DNA from: Thiothrix sp.
GTDB taxonomy: Bacteria > Pseudomonadota > Gammaproteobacteria > Thiotrichales > Thiotrichaceae
DNA: 64,000 bases
NCBI GenBank assembly: GCA_020442915.1
Contig: JAGRJD010000014.1
Location: 40,955 to 104,954 of the forward strand
Reading direction: 5' to 3'
Shown here: positions 35,301-43,667 of the stretch, in pieces
How positions within the stretch are numbered: the first letter of the stretch is position 1
Layout: each line of letters begins with the position of its first letter
Translations under genes and position numbers: made by a program
The notes under the pieces: generated by a model
Told to the model about the DNA's origin: nothing
What the model saw: the letters and a program-made list of their open reading frames with translations, nothing else
Database searches by the model: none

Positions 35301-35338
35301 CGGCCAGAAAAGTGTTTATGCCTGATATTGTTTTCCAT
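32321..35338 (-). CDS. gspD: Type II secretion secretin GspD with expanded periplasmic repeats
   Basis: The outer-membrane channel of type II secretion. At 1005 residues it is far longer than the usual 650-750. After a signal peptide (to about residue 32) comes the N0 domain (33-110). Seven tandem N1-type (secretin_N) repeats follow, at about 138-197, 203-272, 279-350, 356-426, 432-501, 509-579 and 586-668; canonical GspD has three. Repeats 3-5 are almost identical (QARIAVD-x2-TNSIII, GDQEDR-x-P, SLDVPRTQP). The C-terminal secretin barrel region (672-930) and a short tail follow. It is the first gene of gspDEF, 52 bp after suhB. The frame is intact, so the expansion is real unless it is an assembly error. 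Confidence 0.95.
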   Translation of the reverse strand: MENNIRHKHFSGRAIMLAASLLWATLLPSVVAETPRINLQNTEIRTLVEAVSKVTGKNFVIDPAVRGNVTFVSGEGLSEDQFYEAFLSILQVHGFEAIDAGNVTKIVPINKARSQVAPIIQGTPEKPAPRVDVDETVTQVFPLQYIPVNTAIQTLQPLAGQGETRIQFNQSSNAVIVTGRGQNVQRLAEVIRQIDVPNNQDFELVALRYSVASQLANTLRGLMASGKTPDGGAVPQRVYISVDERTNSLLVSGDKADRERMRAMIQRLDIPRTQPPSTQVIKLRYADATRMVEVLRQLQVAPAAGGAEGGAAVKQARIAVDAGTNSIIISGDQEDREPIVAAIRSLDVPRTQPVSVQILKLRYADAARMVEVLRQLQITDAKTEGANPVKQARIAVDTGTNSIIVAGDQEDRAPIVATVRSLDVPRTQPLTIQIVRLKHGNARQLVEAMKQLQVAQPTGEGANPVKQARIAVDENTNSIIIAGDQEDRLPVLNAIKQLDIPGNPPDGTDVVPIRYAVATQLLQTLNQLQITEKAQGENATTTQQIRLAADERTNSILISGDKTKRAPIIAAIRRLDIPKNTAGRTRVVALRYASAEELVGVLKETAQGIQKQSAGTTEAAAAGSTPSTASGSGSDISIQADKTTNSLIISAPEHIHVNLQRVISQLDRRRSQVMIEAIIAEVSTNLSNQLGTGIVANGAQNSGVGGVGYSNFGGLNTVLGLMNGATTVPGGFLFGLGGSRFGVVVEALRGDAATNILSTPTLVTMDNEEASIVVGQNVPFITGSYASGSTGSAENPFTTIQRQDVGLTLKVTPQINRDRTIRMKIQQEVSSIAASSSGASDLITNKRTINTNVMVEDGQVLVLGGLIQDDFNDRENKVPVLSDLPIIGGAFRENTTSKNKQNLMAFIHPVILADRLSSDAYSRLKWQTLQRQQQDSNVLKRGSLGQPAQFPSLDCADNNCVNNASVDNLHLPQQAQPPVRRITRPAPAARQQNSSVFTPESGSGR
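33933..34189. repeat. Exact 29-bp direct repeat within gspD
   Basis: An identical 29-nt sequence occurs at 33933-33961 and 34161-34189, offset by 228 bp (76 codons, exactly one secretin_N repeat). A close variant occurs about 230 bp further on. This is the DNA trace of tandem duplication of the repeat domain. Confidence 0.85.
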
Positions 35339-35390
35339 GATTCAAATCCGGTTTGTTCTTGCGCAGCTGCCCAGTCGCATCAGGTTTCAG

Positions 35391-36185
35391 TCAGCGCTGA
35401 CCCAGCACAGGGTGCAGACGCTGCAGCATCTCCTTGAATACCTTGGGGCTGGCCGCCAGCGTATCACCGCTCTGCAGCTGACTGTTGCCACCCCAGGGGT
35501 CACCCACCAGCCCCCCCGCCTCCTGAACCAGCAGGATGCCGGCTGCCATATCCCAGGCATTCAAGCGGAATTCCCAGAAGGCATCAAAGCGCCCGCAGGC
35601 CACATAAGCCAGATCCAGTGCAGCCGACCCGCAACGGCGCACGCCAGCGGTCCCGGGAACCAGCACCCTGAGCGTGTCCAGATAGCCATCCAGGTCATGC
35701 CCGGCCTTGAAGGGAATCCCGGTACTGAGCAACGCCCCGTCCATGGAAGGGCGGCTGGAAACCCGGATACGGCGGTTGTTAAGGGTTGCCCCTTCACCGC
35801 GTGCTGCCGCGAACAGCTCGTCATGCTGAGGGTCATAGACGACGCCCACCAGCAGCCGTCCCTTGTGTTTGAGGGCAATGGAAACCGTATACAGGGGGAG
35901 CCCGTACAGAAAATTGGTGGTACCGTCCAGTGGATCAATCAGCCACTGGTAATCGGCATCTTCCCGCCCCAGCGACCCGCTCTCCTCGCCGAGAATGGCA
36001 TGATCCGGATAGGCCTTGCGCAGTGCCTGAATGATCATCACCTCAGACTGGCGATCCACCTCACTGACAAAATCATTCGGCACTTTGGTTTCAACACGCA
36101 GGCGTTCAACATTACCGGCATGGCGACGGATAAAATCACCCGCATCCCGGGCAATGCGGGAGGCGGTATTCAGCATCGGGTGCAT
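35391..36185 (-). CDS. suhB: Inositol-1-monophosphatase family protein SuhB
   Basis: A 264-residue Mg-dependent phosphatase of the inositol monophosphatase family; E. coli SuhB also acts in rRNA transcription antitermination. Metal and substrate motifs are visible: ILGEESG, WLIDPLDGTTNFLYGLP, and NAWDMAAGILLVQEAGG near the C-terminus. The length equals that of E. coli SuhB. It lies between the SUF operon and gspD, all on the minus strand, with gaps of 103 and 52 bp, so it may lead the gsp transcript. Confidence 0.95.
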   Translation of the reverse strand: MHPMLNTASRIARDAGDFIRRHAGNVERLRVETKVPNDFVSEVDRQSEVMIIQALRKAYPDHAILGEESGSLGREDADYQWLIDPLDGTTNFLYGLPLYTVSIALKHKGRLLVGVVYDPQHDELFAAARGEGATLNNRRIRVSSRPSMDGALLSTGIPFKAGHDLDGYLDTLRVLVPGTAGVRRCGSAALDLAYVACGRFDAFWEFRLNAWDMAAGILLVQEAGGLVGDPWGGNSQLQSGDTLAASPKVFKEMLQRLHPVLGQR

Positions 36186-36288
36186 TCAGTCAACGGTTCT
36201 CTTGCTACTAAACGTTGGGTGCGAGGATACCACAAAGGCCGTTTTCATATTGTGGGGATTGTGTGGAGATTGGCAGCCTGCAACACGG

Positions 36289-36699
36289 TTACAATCCGGA
36301 CACCTGAGCCTTCATGACCTCCACAATGGCATACACGCCGACGTGGCGGTTGGGACTCAGGTTTTCAGCCAGCTGGATGCGTTCAAAAAGGTCGTCCACA
36401 TCCAGGGCCAATACCGCCTCGCGGGTGCGCCCGGAATAAATGTTCACCAGCAGGGCAACCACGCCCTTGATGATGGCAGTATCGCAATCCCCATGGAACA
36501 CCACGCGCACCGGATCCGTCGGGTCCGGTAATGCCCTGACCCAGACCTTGCTCATGCAGGCATGAACCCGGTTGGCATCCACATGCTCGTCAGCCGGCAT
36601 CGGAGCCAGTGCCTCGCCCAGTTCGGTCAGGTACTGGTAGCGCTGCTCCCAGTCCCTCAGAAACTCGAAGTCGGCGGCAATTTCATCCAGGTCTGTCAT
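36289..36699 (-). CDS. sufE: Cysteine desulfuration protein SufE
   Basis: A 136-residue sulfur-transfer protein that takes persulfide sulfur from SufS and hands it to SufB. The acceptor cysteine is visible in NRVHACMSKVWV near residue 48. RDWEQRYQYLTELG and LLVNIYSGRTREAVLALD are typical of the family. It abuts the preceding A-type carrier gene (TGAATG). It is the last gene of a SUF operon that lacks sufS, its normal partner, so a desulfurase must be supplied from another locus. Confidence 0.92.
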   Translation of the reverse strand: MTDLDEIAADFEFLRDWEQRYQYLTELGEALAPMPADEHVDANRVHACMSKVWVRALPDPTDPVRVVFHGDCDTAIIKGVVALLVNIYSGRTREAVLALDVDDLFERIQLAENLSPNRHVGVYAIVEVMKAQVSGL

Positions 36700-37023
36700 T
36701 CAAACTCCGAAGGACTCGCCACAGCCACACTGGTTTTTGATGTTCGGATTATTGAATTCCAGTCCCTGATTAAGCACGTTGTTTTTGACAAAATTGATTT
36801 CAGTGCCATCCAGAAAACCCAGGCTGTCCTGATCCACAAACACCTTGACCCCATGATTTTCGTACACATTATCAGCATCACCCGCCTCATCCACGTAGTC
36901 AACCACATACATGAAGCCGGTACAGCCACTTTTCTTCACCCCCAGACGCATGCCCAGACCATGGCCACGCTTGTCGAGCTGCTGGCGGATATGCCGGGCA
37001 GCCGGTTCGGTAATACTGATCAT
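36700..37023 (-). CDS. A-type iron-sulfur carrier protein (SufA/IscA/ErpA family)
   Basis: A 107-residue carrier that receives iron-sulfur clusters and passes them to target proteins. The three conserved cysteines are present: one in KKSGCTGFMYVVDY and two in QCGCGESF. Context in the suf operon favours SufA-like function, although these paralogues are hard to separate by sequence. The ATG at 37023 (MISITEPA) follows AGGAG at 8-nt spacing; a GTG 9 bp upstream is in frame but worse placed. Confidence 0.9.
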   Translation of the reverse strand: MISITEPAARHIRQQLDKRGHGLGMRLGVKKSGCTGFMYVVDYVDEAGDADNVYENHGVKVFVDQDSLGFLDGTEINFVKNNVLNQGLEFNNPNIKNQCGCGESFGV

Positions 37024-37064
37024 TGTTTTCACTCCTGAAATTTCAGTCTGTTTAAAGCACCCGA

Positions 37065-37439
37065 TTACAGCATATTGAGTTCCAGCAGGGCCTCTTCCGT
37101 CATGCGTGAACGATCCCAGGGCGGGTCCCAGACCAGTTCCACCTGCACCTCATTGACCTCATCCAGCGACCGCACCACCCCCTCCACCTGCCCTGGCAGG
37201 CTGCCTGCCACCGGACAGGCCGGGCTGGTCAGGGTCATCTGGATGGCCACTGCATTGCTGTCATCCACATCAATCGAGTAAATCAGGCCGAGGTCATAAA
37301 TATTAACCGGAATTTCCGGATCATAGACCTGCTTGATGGCTTCCACCACCTGATCCCTGAGCCAGGCCTGCCGGCCCTCACCCGAGGCTTCATACTCGGA
37401 CAGTTTCTTTGCTTTTTCAAGCCGCGACAACTTGAACAT
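37065..37439 (-). CDS. sufT: SUF-associated MIP18/DUF59 protein (SufT-like)
   Basis: A 124-residue protein of the MIP18/PaaD family linked to iron-sulfur cluster maturation. AIKQVYDPEIPVNIYDLGLIYSI and TLTSPACPVAGSLPGQVEG are the family hallmarks, including the reactive cysteine in SPACPVAG. WDPPWDRSRMTEEALLELNML matches the usual C-terminus. It sits between sufD and the A-type carrier gene, where a sufS gene would often be found. Confidence 0.92.
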   Translation of the reverse strand: MFKLSRLEKAKKLSEYEASGEGRQAWLRDQVVEAIKQVYDPEIPVNIYDLGLIYSIDVDDSNAVAIQMTLTSPACPVAGSLPGQVEGVVRSLDEVNEVQVELVWDPPWDRSRMTEEALLELNML

Positions 37440-37456
37440 AAGTCACCTCAGTCACT

Positions 37457-38770
37457 TCACGCCATGCCGGCCAGCACCCCGGCCAGCCGCTGCTCCAGCA
37501 GGGCCTGTGCACGCTGCTGCAACACTTCACTGCGACAGGTCTGCAGGATTTCTCCGGCAAACCCCTTGCACACCATGTTCACCGCCTGATCACGCGGAAT
37601 GCCGCGTGACCGCAGGTAAAACAGCATTTCGGCATCAATCTGCCCCACGGTGGTGCCGTGGCTGCACTGCACATCATCAGCGTAGATCTCCAGCTGGGGC
37701 CTGGTGTCTATCTCCGCCTGCCGTGACAGCAGCAGGTTGTCATTACTCAGGCGCGCGTCCGTTTTCTGGGCATCCGGCTGCACCAGAATAATACCGTCAA
37801 ACGCGGCCCTACCACGCCCGGACAGGATGCCCTTGAAACGTTCGGTACTGCTGCAGCCCGGCACACCGTGCACAATGTCGAGCTGCAGGTCATGACTCTG
37901 CTGCCCGCCACTCAGGTAAAAACCGTTGAGCTCACAATGCGCACCTGCCGCCGCAAATGACACATGAAATTCGCTGCGTGACCACAGTCCGCCCATGGCC
38001 AGTGTCGTGCCGGTATAGGCACTGTCGGCCTGCTGCCGCAGGTACAGGGCATTCAGGTGCCGGTGCGGGTCCGCCTCGTTCTGGAGCCGGGCATGAGCAA
38101 GCCTTGCCCCCCGGCCCAACAGGATTTCAGTCATGCCATTATAGAGTCCGGCACTGGCGTCATCATGACCCAGGTACTGCTCGCTCAGACTCAGCTGCGC
38201 ACCGTCCTCCAGTACCAGCACCACCCGTGGCTGCACCAGCCAGCCGGATGCCAGCCCGCTGTTCACATGCAGTATCTCCAGTTTCTGCTCCGGATCCGGG
38301 CCGGCAGCCACCCGGATGACCACCCCGTCATGGGCCATGGCCGCATTCAGGGCGGCAAACAGGTGCCGTCCGGGGCCGCTGACGCTGCCCACCACCGTAT
38401 CATCAGCCAGCGCCTGTGCCAGCGGCAGCACGCTGACCCCGGACGGCACCTGCGACAGCGCCGGGAGCCAGACACCATTGTGCAATACGATGCGGCAGCC
38501 ATCCGTATCCCCCAGAGCCAGCGCCGCCACCTGCTGCACACTCAGCGCGGCCGTCGTGGCGGCCGGTTTGGGCTCCCATGCCTGCTCGAACAATACTGGC
38601 AGGGGGGTATAACGCCAGCTTTCCTGCTTGCGTTTCGGCAATGGCAGCGCATGCAGGGCGGTCTGCGCCTTGAGCGCCAGGGCGTGATGCGGCTTTGAGG
38701 TATCAGCCAGGGAGCGGAAATGCTGCAGCAGCAGATCCGCTCTGGCGGTACCGGCGACCATGGCACTCAT
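37457..38770 (-). CDS. sufD: SUF scaffold subunit SufD
   Basis: The 437-residue partner of SufB in the SufBC2D cluster-assembly scaffold. The right-handed beta-helix region and the C-terminal signature ADDVQCSHGTTVGQIDAEMLFYLRSRGI are clear, including the conserved His of CSHG. The start overlaps the sufC stop by 4 bp. It ends 17 bp before sufT. Nothing appears damaged. Confidence 0.95.
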   Translation of the reverse strand: MSAMVAGTARADLLLQHFRSLADTSKPHHALALKAQTALHALPLPKRKQESWRYTPLPVLFEQAWEPKPAATTAALSVQQVAALALGDTDGCRIVLHNGVWLPALSQVPSGVSVLPLAQALADDTVVGSVSGPGRHLFAALNAAMAHDGVVIRVAAGPDPEQKLEILHVNSGLASGWLVQPRVVLVLEDGAQLSLSEQYLGHDDASAGLYNGMTEILLGRGARLAHARLQNEADPHRHLNALYLRQQADSAYTGTTLAMGGLWSRSEFHVSFAAAGAHCELNGFYLSGGQQSHDLQLDIVHGVPGCSSTERFKGILSGRGRAAFDGIILVQPDAQKTDARLSNDNLLLSRQAEIDTRPQLEIYADDVQCSHGTTVGQIDAEMLFYLRSRGIPRDQAVNMVCKGFAGEILQTCRSEVLQQRAQALLEQRLAGVLAGMA

Positions 38771-39522
38771 GCCGCCGCCTCCTGTGCCTTGATCCAGCCA
38801 TAACCCTTTTCTTCCAGTTCCAGCGCCAGCGACTTGTCACCGGAACGGATAATGCGGCCATTACTCAGCACATGCACATAATCGGGCTGGATATAGTCCA
38901 GCAGACGCTGGTAATGGGTGATCACCAGCATGGAGCGCTCCGGACTGCGCAGGGCGTTCACCCCGTCAGCCACAATGCGCAGGGCGTCAATGTCCAGCCC
39001 GGAATCGGTTTCATCCAGAATGGCGAGTTTCGGCTCCAGCAACGACATCTGCAGGATTTCATTGCGCTTCATTTCCCCGCCTGAAAAGCCGGTATTCACC
39101 GAACGTCTGAGCAGGCTCTCATCCATGTTCAGCTCACGCAGCTTGCTGCGTACCTGCTTCATGAAATTGAGTGAATTCAGCGGCTCCTCACCACGGGCGG
39201 TGCGAATGGCATTGAGGGAAGTCTGCAGGAAATAGGTGTTGTTCACCCCCGGCAGCTCGACCGGGTACTGGAAAGCCATGAAAATACCCAGATGGGCACG
39301 TTCCTCCGGTTCCAGTGCCAGCAGGTCCTGGCCCAGAAAGCGCACACTGCCCTCGGTAACCACGTACTCTTCGCGCCCGGCCAGCACCTTGGACAGGGTG
39401 CTTTTCCCCGCCCCGTTCGGCCCCATGATGGCATGGACCTCCCCGGCCCCGATTTCCAGATTCAGGCCCTTGAGGATTTCTTCGCCGTTGATACCGGCGT
39501 GCAGATGGTTGATTGATAACAT
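38767..39522 (-). CDS. sufC: SUF ATPase SufC
   Basis: A 251-residue ABC-type ATPase that drives conformational change of the SufBD scaffold. Walker A is GPNGAGKSTLSKVLAG, the signature is FSGGEMKRNEILQM, and Walker B is LAILDETDSGLDIDALRI, with the Asp-Glu-Thr-Asp-Ser-Gly-Leu-Asp string characteristic of SufC. It lies 26 bp after sufB and overlaps sufD. Confidence 0.97.
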   Translation of the reverse strand: MLSINHLHAGINGEEILKGLNLEIGAGEVHAIMGPNGAGKSTLSKVLAGREEYVVTEGSVRFLGQDLLALEPEERAHLGIFMAFQYPVELPGVNNTYFLQTSLNAIRTARGEEPLNSLNFMKQVRSKLRELNMDESLLRRSVNTGFSGGEMKRNEILQMSLLEPKLAILDETDSGLDIDALRIVADGVNALRSPERSMLVITHYQRLLDYIQPDYVHVLSNGRIIRSGDKSLALELEEKGYGWIKAQEAAA

Positions 39523-39548
39523 GACCGTTTGATTCTCCCGTAAAAACC

Positions 39549-41003
39549 TTAACCCACAGCCCCTTCCAGACTGATTTCCAGCAGCTTGCGGGCCTCGACC
39601 GCAAACTCCATCGGCAATTCATTGAACACTTCCTTGCAGAACCCGTTCACGATCATGGATACCGCATCCTCCTCACTCAATCCGCGCTGGCGGCAGTAGA
39701 ACAGCTGGTCCTCGCCGATTCTGGAGGTGGTGGCCTCATGTTCGACCTTGGCGGTGGGGTTGATGACCTCAATGTAGGGGAAAGTGTGGGCACCACACCG
39801 GTCCCCGATCAGGAGGGAGTCACACTGGGTATGGTTGCGCCCGTTTTCCGCACCTCGGTTCATGCGTACCAGACCCCGATAGGTATTCTGGCCCCGATCG
39901 GCGGAAATGCCTTTGGATACAATGGTACTGCGGGTATTTTTGCCCAGGTGGTACATTTTGGTGCCGGTATCAGCCTGCTGGGCGGCACGGGCCACGGCCA
40001 CGGAATAAAACTCACCCACCGAGTCATCACCGCGCAGGATGCAGCTGGGGTATTTCCAGGTGATGGCGGAACCGGTTTCGACCTGGGTCCAGGAAATGTG
40101 GGACCGGTCCCCCTGACACACCCCGCGTTTGGTGACGAAATTGTAGATGCCACCCTTGCCGTTTTCATCACCGGGGTACCAGTTCTGCACCGTGGAATAC
40201 TTGATCCTTGCATCCTCCAGTGCCACCAGCTCCACGACAGCGGCATGCAGCTGGTTTTCATCCCGCTGGGGGGCGGTACAGCCTTCCAGATAACTCACAT
40301 AACTGCCCTTGTCGGCAATGATCAGGGTGCGTTCAAACTGACCGGTATTGCGCTCGTTGATGCGGAAATAGGTGGAAAGCTCCATCGGACAGCGTACACC
40401 CTCGGGGATGTAGACAAAGGTACCGTCGGTGAACACGGCACTGTTGAGGGCGGCAAAGTAGTTGTCGGCCTGCGGCACCACGGTCCCCAGGTATTTCTGC
40501 ACCAGCTCGGGATAATCGTGCATGGCCTCGGAGATCGAACAGAAAATCACACCGGCCTCCGCCAGCTGCTTGCGGAAGGTCGTTGCCACTGACACGCTGT
40601 CAAATACCATGTCCACCGCCACCCCGGCCAGCACTTTCTGCTCCTCGACCGGAATGCCGAGTTTTTCATAGGTACGCAAAAGCTCCGGGTCGACCTCATC
40701 CAGACTCTTGGGGCCATCCGCAGCCGATTTGGGGGCGGAATAATAGGAAATGGCCTGATAGTCAATTTTCGGATAGTTCAGGTGCGCCCAGTCCGGCACT
40801 TCCATCCGCAGCCATTTGTGGTACGCTTGGAGACGCCATTCCAGCATGAACGCCGGTTCCTTTTTCTTGGCCGAAATGAAGCGGATCACCGATTCATCCA
40901 GACCGGGGGGGACCGTGTCCGCTTCAATGTCAGTGACAAAACCGGCGGTATAACCGGTTCTGGCCAGTTCCTCAAGGTGTTTTTCCGCGGCATCCATCGA
41001 CAC
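39549..41003 (-). CDS. sufB: SUF scaffold subunit SufB
   Basis: The 484-residue core scaffold where [4Fe-4S] clusters are built. Family landmarks include [62 protein letters not shown], and [20 protein letters not shown], with the C-terminal [20 protein letters not shown]. It is the first gene of the operon and follows the promoter at 41037-41065. No IscR/SufR-type regulator gene precedes it. Confidence 0.97.
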   Translation of the reverse strand: MSMDAAEKHLEELARTGYTAGFVTDIEADTVPPGLDESVIRFISAKKKEPAFMLEWRLQAYHKWLRMEVPDWAHLNYPKIDYQAISYYSAPKSAADGPKSLDEVDPELLRTYEKLGIPVEEQKVLAGVAVDMVFDSVSVATTFRKQLAEAGVIFCSISEAMHDYPELVQKYLGTVVPQADNYFAALNSAVFTDGTFVYIPEGVRCPMELSTYFRINERNTGQFERTLIIADKGSYVSYLEGCTAPQRDENQLHAAVVELVALEDARIKYSTVQNWYPGDENGKGGIYNFVTKRGVCQGDRSHISWTQVETGSAITWKYPSCILRGDDSVGEFYSVAVARAAQQADTGTKMYHLGKNTRSTIVSKGISADRGQNTYRGLVRMNRGAENGRNHTQCDSLLIGDRCGAHTFPYIEVINPTAKVEHEATTSRIGEDQLFYCRQRGLSEEDAVSMIVNGFCKEVFNELPMEFAVEARKLLEISLEGAVG

Positions 41004-41036
41004 ACAATCTCCAATAACCGAGTAATTTGGTAGGGT

Positions 41037-41065
41037 ATTGTAGGGATTCCTGTCCCATTGATCAA
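41037..41065 (-). promoter_or_regulatory. Sigma-70-like promoter for the suf operon
   Basis: On the minus strand TTGATC (41060-41065) and TACAAT (41037-41042) are separated by exactly 17 bp, about 35 bp before the sufB ATG. No clear match to an IscR-type operator was seen around it. Confidence 0.7.
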
Positions 41066-41261
41066 ATAGACTTGCACTTCGGAGGAAAATGTATCCCTTC
41101 CGGCTTCAGGTACGGCCTCCGGACAGGCAGGACCAGGCCCCTCCCCGGCCCTGGAACCTCCCATCTCGCCTGCCCCTGCAGCCCCGGTTTTCGTGTTAAG
41201 CTTCCGTACCTGAAAACAACAACCAGACTGGCAGGTTCCCCCCTGCCTCCCGGAGCGATGA

Positions 41262-42479
41262 GTGAGCATTGAGTACGACTACATCATCATTGGCGGCGGT
41301 ATTGTCGGCGTCTCCACCGCCTGGCAACTCAAGCAGCGCCACCCCGACAAGCGCATTCTGCTGCTGGAGAAAGAGTCCGAGCTGGCCCGGCACCAGACCG
41401 GCCACAACAGCGGGGTCATCCATGCCGGGGTCTATTACCAGCCCGGCAGCCTCAAGGCCCGCTTCTGTCGTGAAGGCTCACAGGCCACCATGGCCTTCTG
41501 CCGCGAACACGGCATTCCGTATGAACAGTGCGGCAAGTTGCTGGTGGCCACCAGTCCGCTGGAACTGGAACGCCTGCAGGCCCTGTTCGAACGCTGCCGG
41601 CAGAATGGTATCGAGGCCGAACGGCTGGATCAGAAAGGGTTGAAGCAGCTGGAACCGCAGATTGCCGGCTTGGGGGCCATCCGGGTACCGGCCACCGGGA
41701 TTGTAAACTACCGGCTGGTCACGGAGAAAATGGCTCAGGCCTTTGTCCAGCTCGGCGGGGAAATCCGCCTGCGGCATCAGGTCACGGACCTGAACGAGCT
41801 GCGCGCCATGGTCGAGCTCACCGTCACCAGCCCCGAAGGTATGCATCCGCTGGAAGCGCGCTTCCTGATCGTATGCGGCGGGCTGCAGGCCGACCGCTTC
41901 ACGCACATGATGGGACTGCCGCTGGATTTCCGCATCATTCCGTTCCGGGGCGAGTATTACCGTCTGGCCCGGCGCCGGCAGGACATGACCCGGCACCTGA
42001 TCTATCCGGTGCCGGACCCGGAACTGCCGTTTCTGGGTGTGCACCTGACGCGCATGATCGACGGTAGTCTCACCGCCGGCCCCAACGCCGTACTGGGCTA
42101 CCGGCGCGAGGGTTACGGACGCTTCAATTTCAGCCCGGTTGATACCCTGGACATGCTGCGCTTTCCCGGTTTCTGGCAGGTGATGCGCCGGCACCTGCGC
42201 ACCGGGCTGCAGGAGACCCTGAATGCCTGGTGGAAACCGGGCTATCTGGAACAGGTACGCAAATACGCGCCCCAGATCGGCCTGCGCGACCTCAAGCCCT
42301 GGCCGGCCGGCATCCGTGCCCAGGCGATACTGCGGGACGGTACGCTGGTGCATGACTTCCTGTTTGCGGAAAGCCCGCGCAGCCTGCACGTATGCAATGC
42401 CCCCTCCCCGGCTGCCACCTCTGCCATTCCGATCGGGCAGTACATCTGCGAAAAGGCGGAGGCGGCCAATCCTGACTGA
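41262..42479 (+). CDS. lhgO: L-2-hydroxyglutarate oxidase/dehydrogenase
   Basis: A 405-residue FAD-dependent enzyme oxidising L-2-hydroxyglutarate to 2-oxoglutarate, probably passing electrons to the quinone pool at the inner membrane. The FAD-binding motif DYIIIGGGIVGVSTAWQL is at the N-terminus, followed by HNSGVIHAGVYYQPGSLKA, typical of LhgO. IIPFRGEYYRL and LGVHLTRMIDGSLTAGPNAV are further family segments. It starts with GTG (MSIEYDY) preceded by GGAG. It is a single gene, convergent with the EamA exporter. Confidence 0.92.
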   Translation: MSIEYDYIIIGGGIVGVSTAWQLKQRHPDKRILLLEKESELARHQTGHNSGVIHAGVYYQPGSLKARFCREGSQATMAFCREHGIPYEQCGKLLVATSPLELERLQALFERCRQNGIEAERLDQKGLKQLEPQIAGLGAIRVPATGIVNYRLVTEKMAQAFVQLGGEIRLRHQVTDLNELRAMVELTVTSPEGMHPLEARFLIVCGGLQADRFTHMMGLPLDFRIIPFRGEYYRLARRRQDMTRHLIYPVPDPELPFLGVHLTRMIDGSLTAGPNAVLGYRREGYGRFNFSPVDTLDMLRFPGFWQVMRRHLRTGLQETLNAWWKPGYLEQVRKYAPQIGLRDLKPWPAGIRAQAILRDGTLVHDFLFAESPRSLHVCNAPSPAATSAIPIGQYICEKAEAANPD

Positions 42480-42549
42480 TACGGGAGACGCCGACACGCG
42501 CCAGAAACACGCCACGGAAAGGAGCGTCCGGCCACCTTTCCGCCGCCCC

Positions 42550-43479
42550 TTACTCAGCCACCGCCAGCGGTCTGGCAACGGGCCGTGTTCTGGCACTGAT
42601 CAGCACCACCGCCACAAAAATCAGCCCGGCAGCCAGATAATCCCTCGCCGTGATCGGCTCACCCACCAGCACAGCCCCGATCACCAGCGCCACCACAGGT
42701 GGAATATAGGTCGAGGAAGCTGCCGTTACCGCCCCCAGTTTATCGACGATATAATAGTAGATCAGGTAGGCCAGTCCGGTTCCAAGCAGCCCCAGCCCGA
42801 CCACCAGGCCGATAGCAGCCTGCGGACTCCGGGTGATGTGGCTGATCCCTTCAAGACCGGTGAAAACCAGCAGGGTCGGTAGCGCCAGTCCCAGCTGGTA
42901 GGTCGCCAGGGCAGCCGGCGGAATCCCCAGCGGAGTAATGTATTTTCTGGCATAGATAAACGAGGCTCCCAGACTGAGCGAACCCAGCACCATGTAAATG
43001 ACTCCCTGCACCTTGGCGGCCCCCGGATGGGTGGAAAAGGGGTCTGCAATCAGCACCACCCCGGCAAAGCCGGCCAGCAGACCCAGCACACGCCGCAGGC
43101 TGGCCCGCTCACCTGGAATGAAAACCAGCGCCAGCAACAGCGCAAACACCGGGATCGCCCCGCTCAGCGCTCCGGCCACGCCGGAGGGCAGCAGGGCCGT
43201 CCCTTTGGCAAAACCATAGTAATAGGCTGCTGTCGCCAGTATCGACATGACCAGAAAATGATGGGCATGGTGCAGGTGGGAGCGCTGCAGTACGCCGCGC
43301 AGCCCGGCATAAAGCAGTACCGGCACAAACCCGAACAGCACCCGCAGCAGCACGATCTGCTCCGGGGTGATCAGTGCCGCCGCCAGTTTCATGTAAATAA
43401 AATTGCTGCCCCAGATCAGACCCAGCAGCCAGAACGCCAGTATCGGCAAATACTTCACATCAATTCTCCCGTTATTCAT
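42550..43479 (-). CDS. EamA-family (DMT) exporter
   Basis: A 309-residue inner-membrane protein with ten hydrophobic helices arranged as two EamA repeats. The first contains FWLLGLIWGSNFIYMKLAAA and the second YMVLGSLSLGASFIYARKYI, with IPPVVALVIGAVLVGEPI near the end. Family members export amino acids or other metabolites. A LysR regulator is divergently encoded 188 bp away and is a likely controller. The substrate is unknown. Confidence 0.88.
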   Translation of the reverse strand: MNNGRIDVKYLPILAFWLLGLIWGSNFIYMKLAAALITPEQIVLLRVLFGFVPVLLYAGLRGVLQRSHLHHAHHFLVMSILATAAYYYGFAKGTALLPSGVAGALSGAIPVFALLLALVFIPGERASLRRVLGLLAGFAGVVLIADPFSTHPGAAKVQGVIYMVLGSLSLGASFIYARKYITPLGIPPAALATYQLGLALPTLLVFTGLEGISHITRSPQAAIGLVVGLGLLGTGLAYLIYYYIVDKLGAVTAASSTYIPPVVALVIGAVLVGEPITARDYLAAGLIFVAVVLISARTRPVARPLAVAE

Positions 43480-43667
43480 TCATTGGCCCACACCCTCACG
43501 GTACAAGCCGGGCTGCCCCGGTAGCCACAGAAACACTGTGGGGCGGGGCTGTGATGCGCCATTCTTGCCGGATTGCTCTGGTGTGACAAACGATTTATCC
43601 TGCGATATAAAGCAGTTTTTCTATTTTATGAGCGACCCGGCACCTGCCGACCGAAACGGATGAACCC

